Of a stretch of DNA of 64,000 nt, positions 29,723 through 40,030 are shown one piece after another (the first letter of the stretch is position 1; each line of letters starts with the position of its first letter). Under the pieces are notes generated by a model. That model was not told the DNA's origin and ran no database searches. It saw nothing but the letters and a program-made list of their open reading frames with translations. The translations under genes and the position numbers were made by a program. Origin of the DNA: Lentisphaeria bacterium. Its GTDB lineage: Bacteria > Verrucomicrobiota > Lentisphaeria > Victivallales > Victivallaceae. Location: the NCBI GenBank assembly GCA_022009855.1, contig CP091727.1, positions 4,030,001 through 4,094,000 on the forward strand, given 5' to 3'.

Positions 29723-32700
29723 CGCTTTATACCCCCCGGTTTCGTGTCGCGGGTGATCCAGTAGATCATGACGCCTCCGGGGAAACAGCCGGGATCGGCG
29801 GTGAAGGATAGTACGCCGTTGGCGAAAGAGGATTTCACCTCGCCGCGCACCATCCCGTCGAAGTGAAGTGCTTCCACTTTCGGGACCGTGTCTCCGTCGA
29901 GTCGGAGCGAGACCTTCGCCGGTGCGCGGCGGACGAGGTGCGGCAGTTTCCCCCATTTGAGCAAATACTGCATCTTCTCCCCCTTGAAGGTGGTGCCGCT
30001 GTCAATCACATTGGTCAGGTGGAAGAGCAGGAGCTTTCCGCTGCGGGCGACCGGAGCGTCATCGAGCGAGCTTACACTCACCGTTGTGGGGTAGGTAACC
30101 TGCCTTACCGTCAGCGCTCCCGCTGTGAGATTGCCGGAGGCGAGAGTGGCGCTCAGGGTGCGCGGCGTTTGAATCGCCAGCGTGTTTTTCCGGGAGTCGA
30201 GCCGGAGCTCTCCGGTGGAACTCTCTGCGACTCCGGTCCGGAGCAGCGTCTGCCGGAGCGCCTGAATCTTTCGGTCGGGGAGGGAGCTTTCCCCGCCGCC
30301 GCGTTTGCCGAAATGACCTGAACGCCGGGAACTTGCCGGTTGTCGACCACGGTTCCGATTCCGGCGATCAGCCCGAGGCGGCTGAAGTCGAGCGGATACT
30401 CCAGCGGCATGTCGGAGTTCCAGAAGTTCTTCGGCACGTTCCAGGCGAAACGCTCCTTCGAAGGCGACACGTCGCCGCGGCGGAAAAGCAGCATCACCAG
30501 CCGGTCGGAGAGCCAGGAGAGCGGTTCATTGGCAAAATCGAAGCTTCCGAGAGGAATATCCTGCTTGACCGCCCAGTCGGAGTGCGACCAGGCGAACTGA
30601 TAGAGCGCATCCCATCCCTGCAATGCGGCGTATCCGCCGATCAACGGCCCGCCTTCGGAGCGGAACTGGTTGGGAACGCAGAACTTGTATTCGGTGATGC
30701 TGAACGGTTTCCCGAAGAGGCGCGCGGCGAAGAGCTGTTCCGGCACCTCGTTGCCGAGGTCGTTGATGCTGGAACGCTGGCGGTAGAGTCCGGGCAGTTT
30801 CCAGCGGTTGATCGGGAAACTCGGGTGATCCTGATACTTGTGGTCATCGACTGTGTCGAGGTCGTCGCGGATCAGAGCCAGTGGAATCCTGTTGTGCATG
30901 TTGACATCGGTACGCAGCGCCTTGAGGCCGAGCTCTTCCTTGAGGAACTTCGCCTGTTCCAGAATGCTCTCATGCTGAAGTGTGTAGAGAAACTCCTGGA
31001 AGCGGCGGTTGTTCATCAGCGGCCGGCCCGGATCTTCTCCGGGATAGTGCTGCTTCATCCACTTCGGATAGAGATTGCGGTACTGTTCGGCGATTCCCGG
31101 CTCTTCCGCAAGTTTGGCATACAGGTTGTTCTCGTTGGTGAAGCTTACGATGTAGAGCGCCGGATCCTCAGCCCAGGTCATGCCGGTGTAGGGATTGCGG
31201 TGGCCGAGCCAGCGCCGGGCGAACTCCTTCCAGTTCTCCATCGCCGCGCGGCTGATCGGCAGCAGCGCTTTCATCTGATAGCCATTCCCGTTGGGGATCC
31301 ACTCCGGAATGTTGTCCCCCGCCTTCAGTTTGCGGCTGACGTAGATGTCGGTGGTGACGTAGATTCCCCGCTTGCGGCAGGCTGCGAAGAGGTACTCCAG
31401 CCGGTCGAGCATCTCCGGATCGATGGTCAGCGAGTCCGGCGCATCCTGTTTCACCAGAAAGTTGTCGTGATGGTGGATGCGGATTGCGTTGTAACCGTGC
31501 CGCACCAGTCGTTCGGCAAGTTCGTCGCTCTCTTTGTGGGTGAGATACTGCGCCCGGTTGCAGAAGTTCACGCCGACGAAACGGATCCGTTTCTCCGGCG
31601 CTTTTTCAAACGTGAAATGGCCGTCCGGCGCGACGACAACCCTGCCGTATTTTCCGGCAGGCGCATCGAGCATGCCGGAGAAGTCCAGCGGACTGCCCGG
31701 CTTGATCATACGGGAGACGTTCAGGCGGATCCACTCCTTCCCTTCCTGAATGATGATCGGACGGTCATTGCCCTGCAACGGGATCGATCCGCTCGCGAGG
31801 GTGAGTGCGGGGATCAGCCAGAGCTGGCTTTTTGACACCGCGGAGCGTCAGCTTGACCGGATCGTCACGGTCAAGTTTGAACTGTGAAAAGAAGAGGCCG
31901 ATTCCGGAAGTGCGGTTGTCTCCCCGCCAGAGGACGATGCCGTTGGGGAGATGATCCGGATTCCACCAGTTGCCGACATCGCGGTTCGAGACGACGGAAA
32001 TTTTTTGTCTGGAACCGTTCGCGTAGGTGATTTCGAACTCTCCCGCCTTCTCCGGCTGTGTCCAGCCGGTGGCGTGGAGCACGTAGAGATAACTGCCGCG
32101 TCCGGAGACCGGCAGGGAAACTTCACGGGGAAAATGTTTGCCGAGCACGATCGTTGTCTTCCCGCCGTTCTTTGCCGGGTCGATCAGCCGGAACTCCGTG
32201 CCGCCGACCGGAATATTTCTGAGTGTGAAGCTGCGCAGGTCGTTGTGCGGCCCCTGATCGGTCCAGCCGCCTTTGCCGTCGCCGGCGACTTCGTCGGCGA
32301 AGCCCATGTTGGCTGCGCGGCTGAGATCGAGAGCAGTTCCGGTCAGCGGTTTCCGGGCGATGTCGAGCGAGAGAGCGGACTCTTTGCAGAGTCCGGGCGA
32401 CGGCCTGAAAAAGAGCCGGATAGTGAAGGCATCCTGATCGGAGACGCGGTTGTCCCGGATCTTGAGCACTGTTGTTCCGGTGAAGGTGAGGCGGCTCCCG
32501 GAGTCGAGCGGAATGGTGGCGCTGTTGCACTTCCGGGCAAACAGATCCACCTTGTTTTTTCGCCGGTTTGGCTGGAAAGCGCCAGGGTTTTCCGTCAACC
32601 ATCAGAATGCGCGGCGCACCGGAGATGCGAAATTCAAGAAACAGTCCGGTAATCTCAATTTGCTTTCCCGTGGCGGTGAGTGTGCCGCGGTAACGGAAGG

Positions 32701-32965
32701 CGTCGGCCGAACGCGGTTGAAATTCCGCCTGAAATGCGGCATCGGGGAAGGTGCCGCGGAAGAGCACGGCATCCGCCTGTTTTTCCAGTTTTTTCTCCTG
32801 GAACTTCTTATACGCGAAGGATGGATCGAAGTTGACCAGCCGGAAGGTGTGTCCTTCGATCCGGAAGGAGCCGTCTTTCGAGACGTCGAGCCAAGAGGGC
32901 AGGGGGATGGCCATGACGGAGAATGCCGATAGAGCCAGAAATGTGGTGAGGAAAATGTTGCGCAT
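29701..32965 (-). CDS. Large secreted clan GH-A glycoside hydrolase (three frame breaks)
   Basis: About 1,088 residues, with the same layout as the gene at 9580-12820. Signal peptide MRNIFLTTFLALSAFSVMA; N-terminal beta-sandwich region to about 380; a linker region with IIQEGKEWIRLNVSRMI; a TIM barrel from RIRFVGVNFCNRAQYLTH. Acid/base candidate in IVSFTNENN, nucleophile candidate in SITEYKF. The C-terminal beta region includes GELRLDSRKNTLAIQTPRT and VMIYWITRDTKPG. Breaks: T6 at 32555-32560 (one extra), T5 at 31829-31833 (one extra) and T3 at 30269-30271 (one short). A GTG at 31838 could start a separate catalytic protein, but the paralogue argues for a single chain. Secreted or surface enzyme. 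Confidence 0.8.
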
Positions 32966-32996
32966 GAATCGTGATTCCCTTAAAGTTGTTTACTGA

Positions 32997-33018
32997 GCCA
33001 ATTTCAAAAAGATTGGCT
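32997..33018. repeat. Inverted repeat in the leader of the GH-A gene
   Basis: AGCCAAT and ATTGGCT are separated by 8 bases and followed on the plus strand by TTTTT. It lies 32 bases upstream of the GH start, between pseudopilin and GH. Read on the minus strand it is a hairpin without a T tail, so an operator or a 5' RNA stem is more likely than a terminator. Confidence 0.35.
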
Positions 33019-33182
33019 TTTTTCCTGTAAATAACTCTTTTTTCTCATGTGCCAAGCCCATCTTGACACATCCAGTACGACTTTTTTCAAAAAAGCCGTA
33101 AAAAATCGATTTTTTTGTGTGTGAACCTCCTTCTGCCTCTTTTTTTCATCCCCCCAAATTAAAAAACTTTTTGAAATTACCT

Positions 33183-33979
33183 CTACTGATTGTACCAGAG
33201 ATTTTTTCACTTCGTTGAACGGAGGCGGAATGACCACCCACGGCAGGGTGCCGGAAACGAACGGCGCGGAGGAGACGTTTCCGGCGGCGAAAAAGAACAT
33301 TGAGGCTGTTTCCGTGACGCATGGAGAGTTCTCCATACTGATCGCCGCGAGAGGTCTGGTTTTTCAGCCAGCGCCAATGACCGGCCTCGAGCCAGTTCCC
33401 GGAAGTATCGGTTGCCTGAATGTCGAACAGGAGGACTTTTTCAGACGGACGTTTGACCTGATTGAAACGGGTGATTCCACTGTCGCTCTGCGGCTCCGGG
33501 CGATAGCGCTGAAGAAGTCGGTAATACCAGCTGATTCCATAGTGCGGTTTCTGAATCCACCAGTCGCTGCCGCTGCCAGTGCCGGAGAGATTGAACTGTC
33601 CGGGCTGGGCAGGACAGAGGAACTGATGGATAGAGAGATATTTACCCTGCATCATACCCTCCGTATCATCCCATTCGTTGTCCGCCTGAGGGTTGGGCCC
33701 CATGAGAGAACGGGGCCACTGCATGACGGAACCTTTACCGATATTGTAGTCGGCAGGAGGAAGTATATCCGAGTGATCCCCGGCATAAAGTGCGAAGGCA
33801 AGTCCCTGTTGTTTGAGATTGTTGGTGCAGCTGATGCTTTTAGCCCGGTCCCGTGCCCGATTCAGCGCCGGCAGCAGCATCGCCGCCAGAATCGCGATGA
33901 TCGCAATCACGATGAGGAGTTCGATCAGAGTGAATGAATGGAAAACTGTCGCCCTGTGGTGTAACGATTTTCTCGCCAT
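33183..33979 (-). CDS. Pseudopilin-like protein with prepilin N-terminus (two frame breaks)
   Basis: About 265 residues. Start at 33979 after GAAGGAGAG; leader FHSFTLIELLIVIAIIAI and LPALNRARDRAKSISCTNNLKQQG. The soluble part includes MQWPRSLMGPNPQADNEW and DWWIQKPHYGISWYYR; the H-X9-DG region reads MRHGNSLNVLFFAAGNV, with DG changed to AG. The ending FNEVKNLWYNQ is recovered by adding a T at 33290-33294 and removing an A from the A6 run near 33203-33208. AraC gene upstream and GH-A gene downstream, all on one strand. Confidence 0.8.
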
Positions 33980-34024
33980 GGATGTTCTCTCCTTCCGCTG
34001 TTTTACGGGATCTCGTCTGGTCAT

Positions 34025-34030
34025 ATTATA
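34025..34030 (-). promoter_or_regulatory. -10 element upstream of the pseudopilin-GH-rhaM operon
   Basis: TATAAT on the minus strand, 46 bases before the start at 33979, without a clear -35. The same arrangement (isolated TATAAT about 50-60 bases before the gene) occurs at 19039, 43532 and 55412. Confidence 0.45.
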
Positions 34031-34096
34031 CCGTGAAAGAAAGAGTTTTAGAAGGGCGAAAAACAACATGATTTGAAAAAGTTGAAAAAAGCAAAA

Positions 34097-34999
34097 TCAG
34101 CCATTCCGGGAGTCGGATCGCAGAGTTCTCCGATATTCCACCGGAGTGGTTCCGAACTCAGCCCGGAAGAGCCGGTGGAAGTGTGACAGATCGGTAAAGC
34201 CGGATCGTTTCGCCACTTCCACCAGTTCCAGTTCCGTTTCCGCAAGCAGACGGAGCACCTCTTTGAGCCGCCGTTTCCGCAGCGCCTGCGTGATGGTCAG
34301 ACCGGTCAGAGTGCGGTAACTGCGGCTCAGATGAGCCGGGGTGATTTGCAGTGCGAGCGCGATTTTCCGCGGCTGAAACCTGCCGGCAAATTGCTGTTCG
34401 ATCTCCTGATCGACGATTTCGGACAGCCGGGTATGCCGGTCCCGGCGGGTGAACTTTTCCTGAAACCGGCAGAGCTGGGCGAGGAGAATTTTCAAATATG
34501 CCAGATTGATCCACGGGGAATTGGGATCGCGGTTCTGCTGCTCCCGGAACATTCTGCGGATCAGGGGCCCGGCCTCTTCGCCCGCCATCAACGGCTGGAC
34601 ATGATGAGCTTCCTGTTTCGGTTGGAATCCGGGAGCACAGGAACACAGCAGGCCCGCGCGATCGATGATGCCCCGCTGACATTCGGCTGCGATCGTCGCG
34701 GAGAAGATGAGATCGAAGATCTCCAGCACCGGCGTGTGGATGTCGTAGCTGGTCTGATCGTTCGGATGAACCAGAAAAAGATATCCCGGTTTCAGCGGGA
34801 AGTGGATGTCGTTGCAGTAACACTCCGCCTCGCCGGAGACGATCCAGGTGAGTTTGAAGAAATCCCGCGAGGAACGGTGCCCCTCCGGGTCGGCATAATG
34901 GCCGAAAGGGTGTCGGAAATGGAGCACGGCCAGACCCGCCCGGGCGTCGTCGAACGCACAGGATCGAAACTTCAGTTGTCGGATGGAACGGGATGCCAT
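34097..34999 (-). CDS. AraC-family transcriptional regulator
   Basis: 300 residues, frame intact. The cupin-type sensing domain includes SSRDFFKLTWIVSGEAECYC and FPLKPGYLFLVHPND; the C-terminal domain holds FQPRKIALALQITPAHLSRSYR and LVEVAKRSGFTDLSHFHRLFR, ending TTPVEYRRTLR. It lies upstream of the pseudopilin, GH-A, rhaM and BNR_4 genes on the same strand and is probably their activator; in the other modules the regulator is divergent instead. TATAAT on the minus strand at 34025-34030, 46 bases before the pseudopilin start, is the likely controlled promoter. Confidence 0.92.
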   Translation of the reverse strand: MASRSIRQLKFRSCAFDDARAGLAVLHFRHPFGHYADPEGHRSSRDFFKLTWIVSGEAECYCNDIHFPLKPGYLFLVHPNDQTSYDIHTPVLEIFDLIFSATIAAECQRGIIDRAGLLCSCAPGFQPKQEAHHVQPLMAGEEAGPLIRRMFREQQNRDPNSPWINLAYLKILLAQLCRFQEKFTRRDRHTRLSEIVDQEIEQQFAGRFQPRKIALALQITPAHLSRSYRTLTGLTITQALRKRRLKEVLRLLAETELELVEVAKRSGFTDLSHFHRLFRAEFGTTPVEYRRTLRSDSRNG

Positions 35000-35101
35000 A
35001 TCTACCTCCTGTTCCGCAAAATAATCCCGTTTTCCCGCTTTTTCAATGGTGTTTTCGATCGATTCGCTGAAAATCCGGGAGAAAGCGGATCTCGTCCGGA
35101 A

Positions 35102-37606
35102 TCATCGCGAAGCGGGAAACTGGATTCTGCGCAGATATTGCCCGGTGCGGCTTTCCGCCGTCACGGCGACGGCTTCCGGCGGACCGGCGACGACGATGCG
35201 GCCGCCCTCGCTTCCGCCGCCCGGCCCCATGTCGATCAGGTAGTCCGCATTGCGGATCACATCCGGATCGTGCTCGATCACGATGACGGTCGCACCGTTT
35301 TCGATCAGCTTCTGGAAGACGCCGAGCAGCACACGGACATCCTGCGGATGCAGTCCGATGGTGGGTTCGTCGAAGACGAAGAGGGAATCCTCCTGCGTCC
35401 GGCCCATTTCTCCTGCGAGTTTCAGCCGCTGCGCCTCGCCGCCGGAGAGGCCGGGCGTCTCCTCCTCCAGCGTCAGGTAGCCGAGCCCCAGATTCCGGAG
35501 CGTCTCCAGCCGCTGGCGGACCGTTTTCCAGCCGTCGCAGAACTCCACCGCCGTATTGATGTCCATGTGCATCAATTCCGGGAGCGTGCGAAGTTCACCC
35601 CGGCGATTGGCGAGGTGAACCGCTCCCGCCGCCGCCGCATACCGGGCGCCGTGACAGTCGGGGCAGGGGATCTCCACGTCGGGCAGGAACTGGACATCCA
35701 GACTGATCGTGCCGGTGCCGTCGCAGCCCGGACAGCGCAGTTTGCCGGTGTTGTAGGAGAAATCACCCGCCTTGTAGCCAAGGCGCTTCGCGTCGGGCGT
35801 CGCCGCATAGAGCTTTCGCAGTTCATCGTGCACGTCGGCGTAGGTCGCCACGGTGGAACGCACGTTGATGCCGATCGGCGTGGCGTCGATCAGCTTCACC
35901 TGCCGGATCTTCCCCGGATCGGCGGCGAGAACGTGAGCGGGCAGGGGCTTCCCGGCGATGGCGGCCTCCAGCCCCGGAATCAGGCTTTCCAGAATCAGGG
36001 TCGTTTTGCCGGAGCCGGAGACGCCGGTCACCACCGTGAGCCGCCCTTTCGGAATATCGACCGAAAGCGGTTGCACCGTATGGATGGCGCCGGTGTCGAG
36101 GTGGATTTTCCCGAGCGAAAAGAGTTCGTTCTCCGGGGTGCGCGGCCGCACTTTTGTTTCCGCCTTGCCGGAGAGAAAGGGTCCGATGAGCGAAGCCGGA
36201 TTCGCCGTCAGCTCCGCGACCGTTCCCTGAGTCAGAACGCGTCCGCCCGCGACTCCGGCGCCCGGACCCATTTCGATGAGGTGACCGGTTCCGTTGAGAA
36301 GCTGGGTGTCGTGATCGACCAGCACCACGGAATTCCCGTCGGCGATCAGGTCATGCATGACGCCGGCCAGTCCGTCGAGGTTGGCCGGATGCAGGCCGAT
36401 CGAAGGTTCGTCCAGCACATAGAGCACGCCGGTGGTGCGGTTCCGGACCGCCCGCGCCAGCTGCATCCGCTGCCGTTCTCCGGTCGAGAGGGTCGAGGCG
36501 GCCCGATCGAGCGTCAGATAGCCGAGCCCGAGATCGAGCAGCCGCCGGGCGGCGGTGCGGAACGAGTCGCAGATGCTCTCCGCCATCGGGCGCATCTCCT
36601 CCGGCAGGGAGGCGGGAACGCCGTCCACCCAGACGCAGAGGTCGGAGAGGGTCATCCGACAGGCGGCGTCGAGGGAGATGCCGCGCACCTCCGGAATCCG
36701 TGCGGCGGCGGAGAGCCGGGAGCCGCCGCAGTCGGGGCAGGGGCTTTCGCACAGGAAGCGGGCGACCCGCTTCATCCCGCTTTCGTCCTTGACTTTGGCG
36801 AGGGCGTTTTCGACGGTGTGGATGGCGCTGTAGTAGGTGAAATCGAGTTCCCCGGCGGAATCGGTGTTTTTCGAATGGTAGAAGATGTGTTTTTTGACCG
36901 CCGGACCGTTGTAGACGATCTCCTTCTCTTCCGGTGTCAGTTCGGCGAAAGGAATATTGGTGCGGACCCCCATCGCCCGGCAGACGTCGACCATCAGCGA
37001 CCACATCAGCGTCTTCCACGGGGCGACGGCGCCCTGGTCGATGGTGAGCGATTCATCCGGAACCAGTGTGGAGCGGTCCACGGTGCGGACGATGCCGGTG
37101 CCGTCGCAGGTACGGCAGGCGCCTTGACTGTTGAAGGCGAGTTCCTCCGCCGAAGGGGGCATGACGAGGGCGCCGCACTCGGGGCAGCGCAGTTCGTGCC
37201 CGGCAGCGACGGCGAGCGACGGGGCGAGCCGGTGGCCGTTGGGGCAGCGGTGGCAGGCCAGCCGGGAGAACATCAGCCGGATGCTGTTGAGCAGTTCGGA
37301 ACCGGTGCCGAAGGTGCTGCGGATTCCGGGGACGCCGGGGCGCTGGTGGAGCGCGAGGGCGGCCGGAACGTAGAGCACCTCATCGACGTCGGCTCTGGCC
37401 GCCTGAGTCATCCGGCGGCGGGTGTAGGTGGAAAGTGCCTCGAGGTAGCGGCGGGACCCCTCCGCATAGAGCACGCCGAGCGCCAGCGAGGACTTGCCGG
37501 AGCCGGAGACGCCGGCGATGCCGACGATCTGATTGAGCGGAACATCCACATCGATGTTCTTGAGGTTGTGGACGCGCGCGCCGCGGACTTCGATATGATC
37601 CTTCAT
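35102..37606 (-). CDS. UvrA-like ABC ATPase (excinuclease subunit A paralogue)
   Basis: 834 residues, frame intact, about 100 shorter than canonical UvrA. Two ABC modules: Walker A GVSGSGKSS at about 32 and GVSGSGKTT at about 525; signatures LSTGERQRM and LSGGEAQRL; Walker B VLYVLDEPSIGLHP and LFVFDEPTIGLHP. Zinc-type CxxC pairs: CHRCPNGH with CPEC, CRTCDGTG, CPDCGGS, CPGCDGTG, CPDCHGA. It binds damaged DNA or, in some relatives, confers drug resistance. The short length fits the UvrA2 or UvrA-like class lacking the UvrB-binding part, but I cannot confirm this by eye. Minus-strand TATAAT at 37650-37655 is a likely -10. Confidence 0.9.
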   Translation of the reverse strand: MKDHIEVRGARVHNLKNIDVDVPLNQIVGIAGVSGSGKSSLALGVLYAEGSRRYLEALSTYTRRRMTQAARADVDEVLYVPAALALHQRPGVPGIRSTFGTGSELLNSIRLMFSRLACHRCPNGHRLAPSLAVAAGHELRCPECGALVMPPSAEELAFNSQGACRTCDGTGIVRTVDRSTLVPDESLTIDQGAVAPWKTLMWSLMVDVCRAMGVRTNIPFAELTPEEKEIVYNGPAVKKHIFYHSKNTDSAGELDFTYYSAIHTVENALAKVKDESGMKRVARFLCESPCPDCGGSRLSAAARIPEVRGISLDAACRMTLSDLCVWVDGVPASLPEEMRPMAESICDSFRTAARRLLDLGLGYLTLDRAASTLSTGERQRMQLARAVRNRTTGVLYVLDEPSIGLHPANLDGLAGVMHDLIADGNSVVLVDHDTQLLNGTGHLIEMGPGAGVAGGRVLTQGTVAELTANPASLIGPFLSGKAETKVRPRTPENELFSLGKIHLDTGAIHTVQPLSVDIPKGRLTVVTGVSGSGKTTLILESLIPGLEAAIAGKPLPAHVLAADPGKIRQVKLIDATPIGINVRSTVATYADVHDELRKLYAATPDAKRLGYKAGDFSYNTGKLRCPGCDGTGTISLDVQFLPDVEIPCPDCHGARYAAAAGAVHLANRRGELRTLPELMHMDINTAVEFCDGWKTVRQRLETLRNLGLGYLTLEEETPGLSGGEAQRLKLAGEMGRTQEDSLFVFDEPTIGLHPQDVRVLLGVFQKLIENGATVIVIEHDPDVIRNADYLIDMGPGGGSEGGRIVVAGPPEAVAVTAESRTGQYLRRIQFPASR

Positions 37607-37697
37607 CGGGAAAGGGCTCTTCTTCGCAATCGTTTCGTGTCATTTTCTTATTATAGCACGTAACGACGAAGATTTCGCCCCCTGAAATATGGGAAGA

Positions 37698-37740
37698 GAA
37701 AAAAACGGGAAATGTCGCGAAACGTTCGCGACACTTCCCG
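37698..37740 (-). terminator. Rho-independent terminator after the orphan GH C-terminal fragment
   Basis: On the minus strand CGGGAAGTGTCGCGAA / TTCGCGACATTTCCCG (one mismatch) around CGT is followed by TTTTTTT. It ends the minus-strand module of GH5 and the orphan fragment, just before the UvrA-like gene promoter. Confidence 0.85.
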
Positions 37741-37760
37741 GGCGAAAGAGCAGATTGCCG

Positions 37761-37964
37761 TTACCGGCGGACCAGTTCGAAGAACGGGGTGACGCCGTCG
37801 GGGAGCTGTGCCGTGTCGAGTTGAAAATGCAGAGCATTGTCCCGAAGTTCAAGCGGGAGCGGAGAACGGCGTATGCCGCTTAGACTCAACGGGTAAAGCG
37901 TGTATTCTCCTGCTGGAAGTTTCAGCGAGACCGAAACTTTTGCCGTCTCCATCAGCGAAACCAT
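37761..37964 (-). pseudogene. Orphan C-terminal domain of a GH-A enzyme
   Basis: A 67-residue frame reading VSLKLPAGEYTLYPLSLSGI, then PLELRDNALHFQLDTAQLP and GVTPFFELVRR. It aligns by eye with the last part of the gene at 9580-12820 (DRFKLHALALDGTRREEIPL, ENGTLLFDVDTAKQP, ISVCFELTAE). No catalytic domain is attached: upstream on the same strand the GH5 gene stops at 38042 after a hairpin (CCGCCCGG / CCGGGCGG). It therefore looks like a remnant left by deletion of a GH, or a stand-alone module; a genuine small gene is less likely. Confidence 0.5.
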
Positions 37965-38041
37965 TTCCCGGAACGGGAATTTTCTTTTCCCTGCCGGGAG
38001 AGAATCCCGCCCGGCATATCACCGGGCGGAACGGTGGAATT

Positions 38042-39578
38042 TTACCGCTTGTTTTTCTGGAATGCCTTGAGCAACGTCTGTTTGCGGTCGTTGTCGGCGG
38101 AGGGTTTCAGGCTGCCGGCATCGGTACCTTCATGTTCAACGCTCCAGCCTTTCCATTCCCGGAATGCGTGATAGGTCCAGTCCCAGCCGTACTCTTCGAA
38201 AACGTCGATGCAGTCGGCAAGATACTTTGCCGCACCGGGAGCCCAGGCGATCGCCGAAAACTCGCCGACGAAGATTCTGGCGTTGTGCTGCAACTGAAAG
38301 TCGCGGACCGGCTGCAGGGTCTGGCGGATCATCTCCTTGTTCCACTGCCTGCCTTCGATGAAGCCCGGATAGGTGACGCCGACTCCCTTGCCTTGTTCTC
38401 CGAACGTGTTGTTCACTCCCTGATGGGTGAACGTGCCGGGCGCATACATGTGAACCTGATAGATCACATTATCCATGGCCAGCGGCGAAAGGTAACTGTA
38501 GGACGCTGGAGCCGCCCACCTGTTTGACTCGATGATGATCGGGGGTGTCCGGGTCGATTTCACGAACCGCCTCGGCGGCCATCCGCTGCAGATTCCAGTA
38601 GTCGTATTTTGCCGGGCGGTTCTGGACCGGTTCGTTGATCAGGTCGTAGGCCCACACGGCGGGATTTCCCTTGAAACGTTGCGCAATCCGTTTCCAGCAT
38701 TCGATGAAGTGGTCAGCATATTTTTTCTCGTAAAACATGTTCATGTCGCGCCCAGTACTCCGGCCTCCGGGGGGCGAATGCAGATCGATGACCATTTTGA
38801 TGCCATATTTTTCTGCGAGTTTGAGTGCCTCTTCGAGGTGGTCAAGTTTTCGGTCGAGCCATCTGTCATATTCCGCGAGGTCGCGATCGGTTCCGGTCTT
38901 TCCCCAGGCACGGGTGAGCTGAGCGCGCACAAGGTTCACATTCCACTCTTTCAACGTCTTGAAGTCATCTTCCTTGAATCTGTGGGGCGACATCACTCCA
39001 CGCAATGGAGCGGTGTTGCGGATTCGATCCGGATAGGCGATTTTGTAGTCTTTATTCACTCGCGGAAACAGCGTGTAAACTTTGATGGAATCAAGTTTGA
39101 ACTCGATTTTACCTGAACTCTGTTGCAGGCCGAGGTGCAACTGCCCTTTGGTTGCTCCGGCGGAGATCGGTGCGGAGAACCCGATGTCACGCCAGTTGAA
39201 TGAACCGGTAATCCGGGTGGGATGGTGCCAGTGGTCCATGCCATTTTCATCCCGGTAGTGAAGCATTATCTTGCCGCCGTTCCAGTTCCGAGCCGGAATC
39301 GAAATATTGGTCCCTTTCGTGTTGACCGTGACGCTGATGGATTGGTTGCGCAACGGAGTGAGGTCGATCGGACAGGTGGCGAAATTCTGCCTGTTCTTCT
39401 CCGGCGTGTTCGGCACATCGATGGTCAGAATACCATCTTTGATCGAAGCGTATTTACCGAGTCGCCACTTTGAAGCCTCAAATTTGAGCGGCAGCGGCTC
39501 CGGCAGCGAGGCCGCAGGAAGAGTGGTGCAGACGGCGCCGAACAATATGGCGGCCAGACGGACGAATTGTCCAATCAT
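38042..39578 (-). CDS. Secreted glycoside hydrolase family 5 (cellulase-type) enzyme (one frame break)
   Basis: About 512 residues. Signal peptide MIGQFVRLAAILFGAVCTTL ending at PAAS; a carbohydrate-binding-like beta domain to about 190 (SISVTVNTKGTNISIPAR); then a GH5 TIM barrel: LRGVMSPHRFKEDDFKTLKE, IKMVIDLHSPPGG, WAYDLINEPVQ with the acid/base Glu, IYQVHMYAPG, and IFVGEFSAIAW with the nucleophile Glu. The break is at the G5 run 38541-38545 (one extra G). It should cleave beta-1,4-glucan or mannan; which one cannot be decided. The start at 39578 follows GAAGGA. An insertion sequence lies 23 bases upstream, between this gene and its pseudopilin. Confidence 0.85.
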
Positions 39579-39611
39579 AGTTATTGTCCTTCTATGTTAG
39601 GTTTTGTCAAG

Positions 39612-40030
39612 TCGTTTTGTGGTATTTCTGACTTTTTCTTAAAAATTCTTCCTTTCCAAAGCAAATTTCCCCTTACCCATGCACTCATGAGCTGTAAAGC
39701 AATCTACTTTTAACGCCAGTCTGTTTTCTGTTCTTTTTGAGAAACTTCATCCCATTCCACACCGGCTACGGGTTAACAATCGTTCCCAACCTTCTATCGA
39801 CCGCGAAAGTTCCAGACTTTCGACGATAATATGCCTCATGCGAAAACCGTGTGAATTAGAGACCTCAATCTAATGGTGTCGAAGGCTTTCCGCAACCAGG
39901 ATGTCTGTCGAGTCGTCTCTCTGTTCAAAAGTTCCTTCTTGCAATACCTTTCTTAAAAAATGGCGGTGAATTTCTCAACCTAACAAACGGGCTTTTCCCC
40001 AAGGACAAGTACGAGTCGATTCACCATATA
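39612..40030 (-). ncRNA. Candidate bridge/seek RNA region of the IS110-type element
   Basis: A 419-bp AT-richer stretch without an ORF, downstream of the transposase inside the element. On the minus strand it shows two clean hairpins: CGAAAGT-ctgga-ACTTTCG (39804-39822) and ATTAGA-ttgaggtc-TCTAAT (39855-39874). In IS110-type elements a structured guide RNA from the non-coding end pairs with target and donor DNA; in the IS1111 group it lies after the gene, as here. That this region makes such an RNA is inference from position and structure. Confidence 0.4.

Noticed and set aside
30333..31835. 500-codon plus-strand open frame
   Set aside because: Antisense to the GH-A gene at 29701-32965, whose frame carries signal peptide and catalytic motifs.
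31838..31838. Separate gene starting at GTG 31838 for the GH-A catalytic part
   Set aside because: The paralogue at 9580-12820 has the same sugar-binding region and barrel in a single chain, and one extra A at 31829-31833 explains the split.
34331..37663. 1,110-codon plus-strand open frame
   Set aside because: It lies exactly antisense to the UvrA-like gene, shows only long Arg/Gly/Asp-rich low-complexity protein and no domain; an effect of GC-rich codons.
37985..38040. Hairpin CCGCCCGG / CCGGGCGG after GH5 as a terminator
   Set aside because: Good stem, but no T tract follows on the minus strand; the strong terminator of this module is at 37698-37740.
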